Of a stretch of DNA of 14,115 nt, positions 13,929-14,115 are shown in pieces (positions within the stretch are counted from its first letter, which is position 1; every line of letters starts with the position of its first letter). The notes under the pieces are model-generated. The model saw only the letters and a list, made by a program, of their open reading frames with translations. It was not told the origin of the DNA and ran no database searches. The DNA is from Gammaproteobacteria bacterium. GTDB lineage: Bacteria; Pseudomonadota; Gammaproteobacteria; DRJJ01. The translations under genes were made by a program, and so were the position numbers. The DNA lies in assembly GCA_011052255.1 (NCBI GenBank), contig DRJJ01000004.1, forward strand, positions 1 to 14,115, written 5' to 3'.

Positions 13929-14115
13929 ATGCCAAAATTCATCCCCTATAATCCAAACCAAAACAGAATGGTGGTTGTTAACTACGCCGATCAACTGCAA
14001 CCCGGCACCTTCGAACACGCCATACACTTTCTCATCGTACACAAACTTGATTTAACGATCTTCCATCCCGCCTTTAATAACGATGACACCGGTCGACCGG
14101 CTTATGATCCCGCCA
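13929..14115 (+). CDS. IS1182-type DDE transposase, N-terminal part (runs off the window)
   Basis: The ATG at 13929 follows AGAGGTG by a few bases and opens a frame that is intact to the window end (62 codons). The start MPKFIPYNPNQNRMVVVNY and the later IHFLIVHKLDLTIF, then FNNDDTGRPAYDPA, are typical of the DUF772 N-terminal domain of IS1182-like transposases, which carry their DDE catalytic residues further downstream, outside this window. The left terminal repeat of the element should lie between the abiEii stop and this gene but I could not define it without the right end. Its presence supports the view of this area as an accessory, mobile region. Confidence 0.8.
   Translation, partial: MPKFIPYNPNQNRMVVVNYADQLQPGTFEHAIHFLIVHKLDLTIFHPAFNNDDTGRPAYDPA

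Noticed and set aside
1..14115. CRISPR arrays, tRNA or rRNA genes.
   Set aside because: No regularly spaced direct repeats and no tRNA- or rRNA-like sequence was noticed on either strand.

Overview
The window looks like a proteobacterial, most probably gammaproteobacterial, chromosome segment. The evidence is a split coenzyme B12-dependent ribonucleotide reductase (NrdJa plus NrdJb, an arrangement known from Pseudomonas and relatives), a DegQ-type periplasmic protease, a good sigma-32-like heat-shock promoter, and a NorD/CbbO-family VWA protein typical of denitrifiers and autotrophic sulfur or ammonia oxidisers. The species cannot be named from the sequence.

Left part (1-5312): the end of a norD/cbbO-like gene on the plus strand converges on a minus-strand block. 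That block runs from right to left: an Hsp20 chaperone with a heat-shock promoter, a Do/DegQ serine protease, and a membrane sensor with a GAF-like domain. Protein-quality-control functions therefore dominate it. The sensor gene seems to begin further upstream than its first ordinary start codon, because an unbroken reading frame there encodes its first membrane helix.

Middle part (5313-9869): a regulatory region with a pair of NrdR-like boxes and a sigma-70-like promoter precedes nrdJa and nrdJb. NrdJa is interrupted by a 377-residue LAGLIDADG intein. The intein sits exactly at the active-site thiyl-radical cysteine, so the residue that completes splicing becomes the catalytic residue. NrdJb supplies the remaining C-terminal part of the enzyme and a six-cysteine tail.

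Right part (9870-14115): base composition turns clearly AT-richer in the genes and the region looks like an accessory island. It starts with a hairpin-dense, GC-richer stretch ending in a 34-codon hydrophobic small ORF and a strong terminator. Next come an orphan protein with a possible PD-(D/E)XK nuclease motif and a complete type IV toxin-antitoxin operon of the AbiE type. The AbiE promoter region holds two perfect palindromes of 54 and 56 bp whose centres are exactly 100 bp apart. They share a core but have unrelated arms. After the toxin gene there is a 47-bp quasi-palindrome, a decayed-looking coding fragment, and the start of an IS1182-type transposase that runs off the window.

The two most unusual items are the twin palindromic promoter/operators of the AbiE operon and the structured leader, small ORF and terminator unit next to the nrdJ operon.
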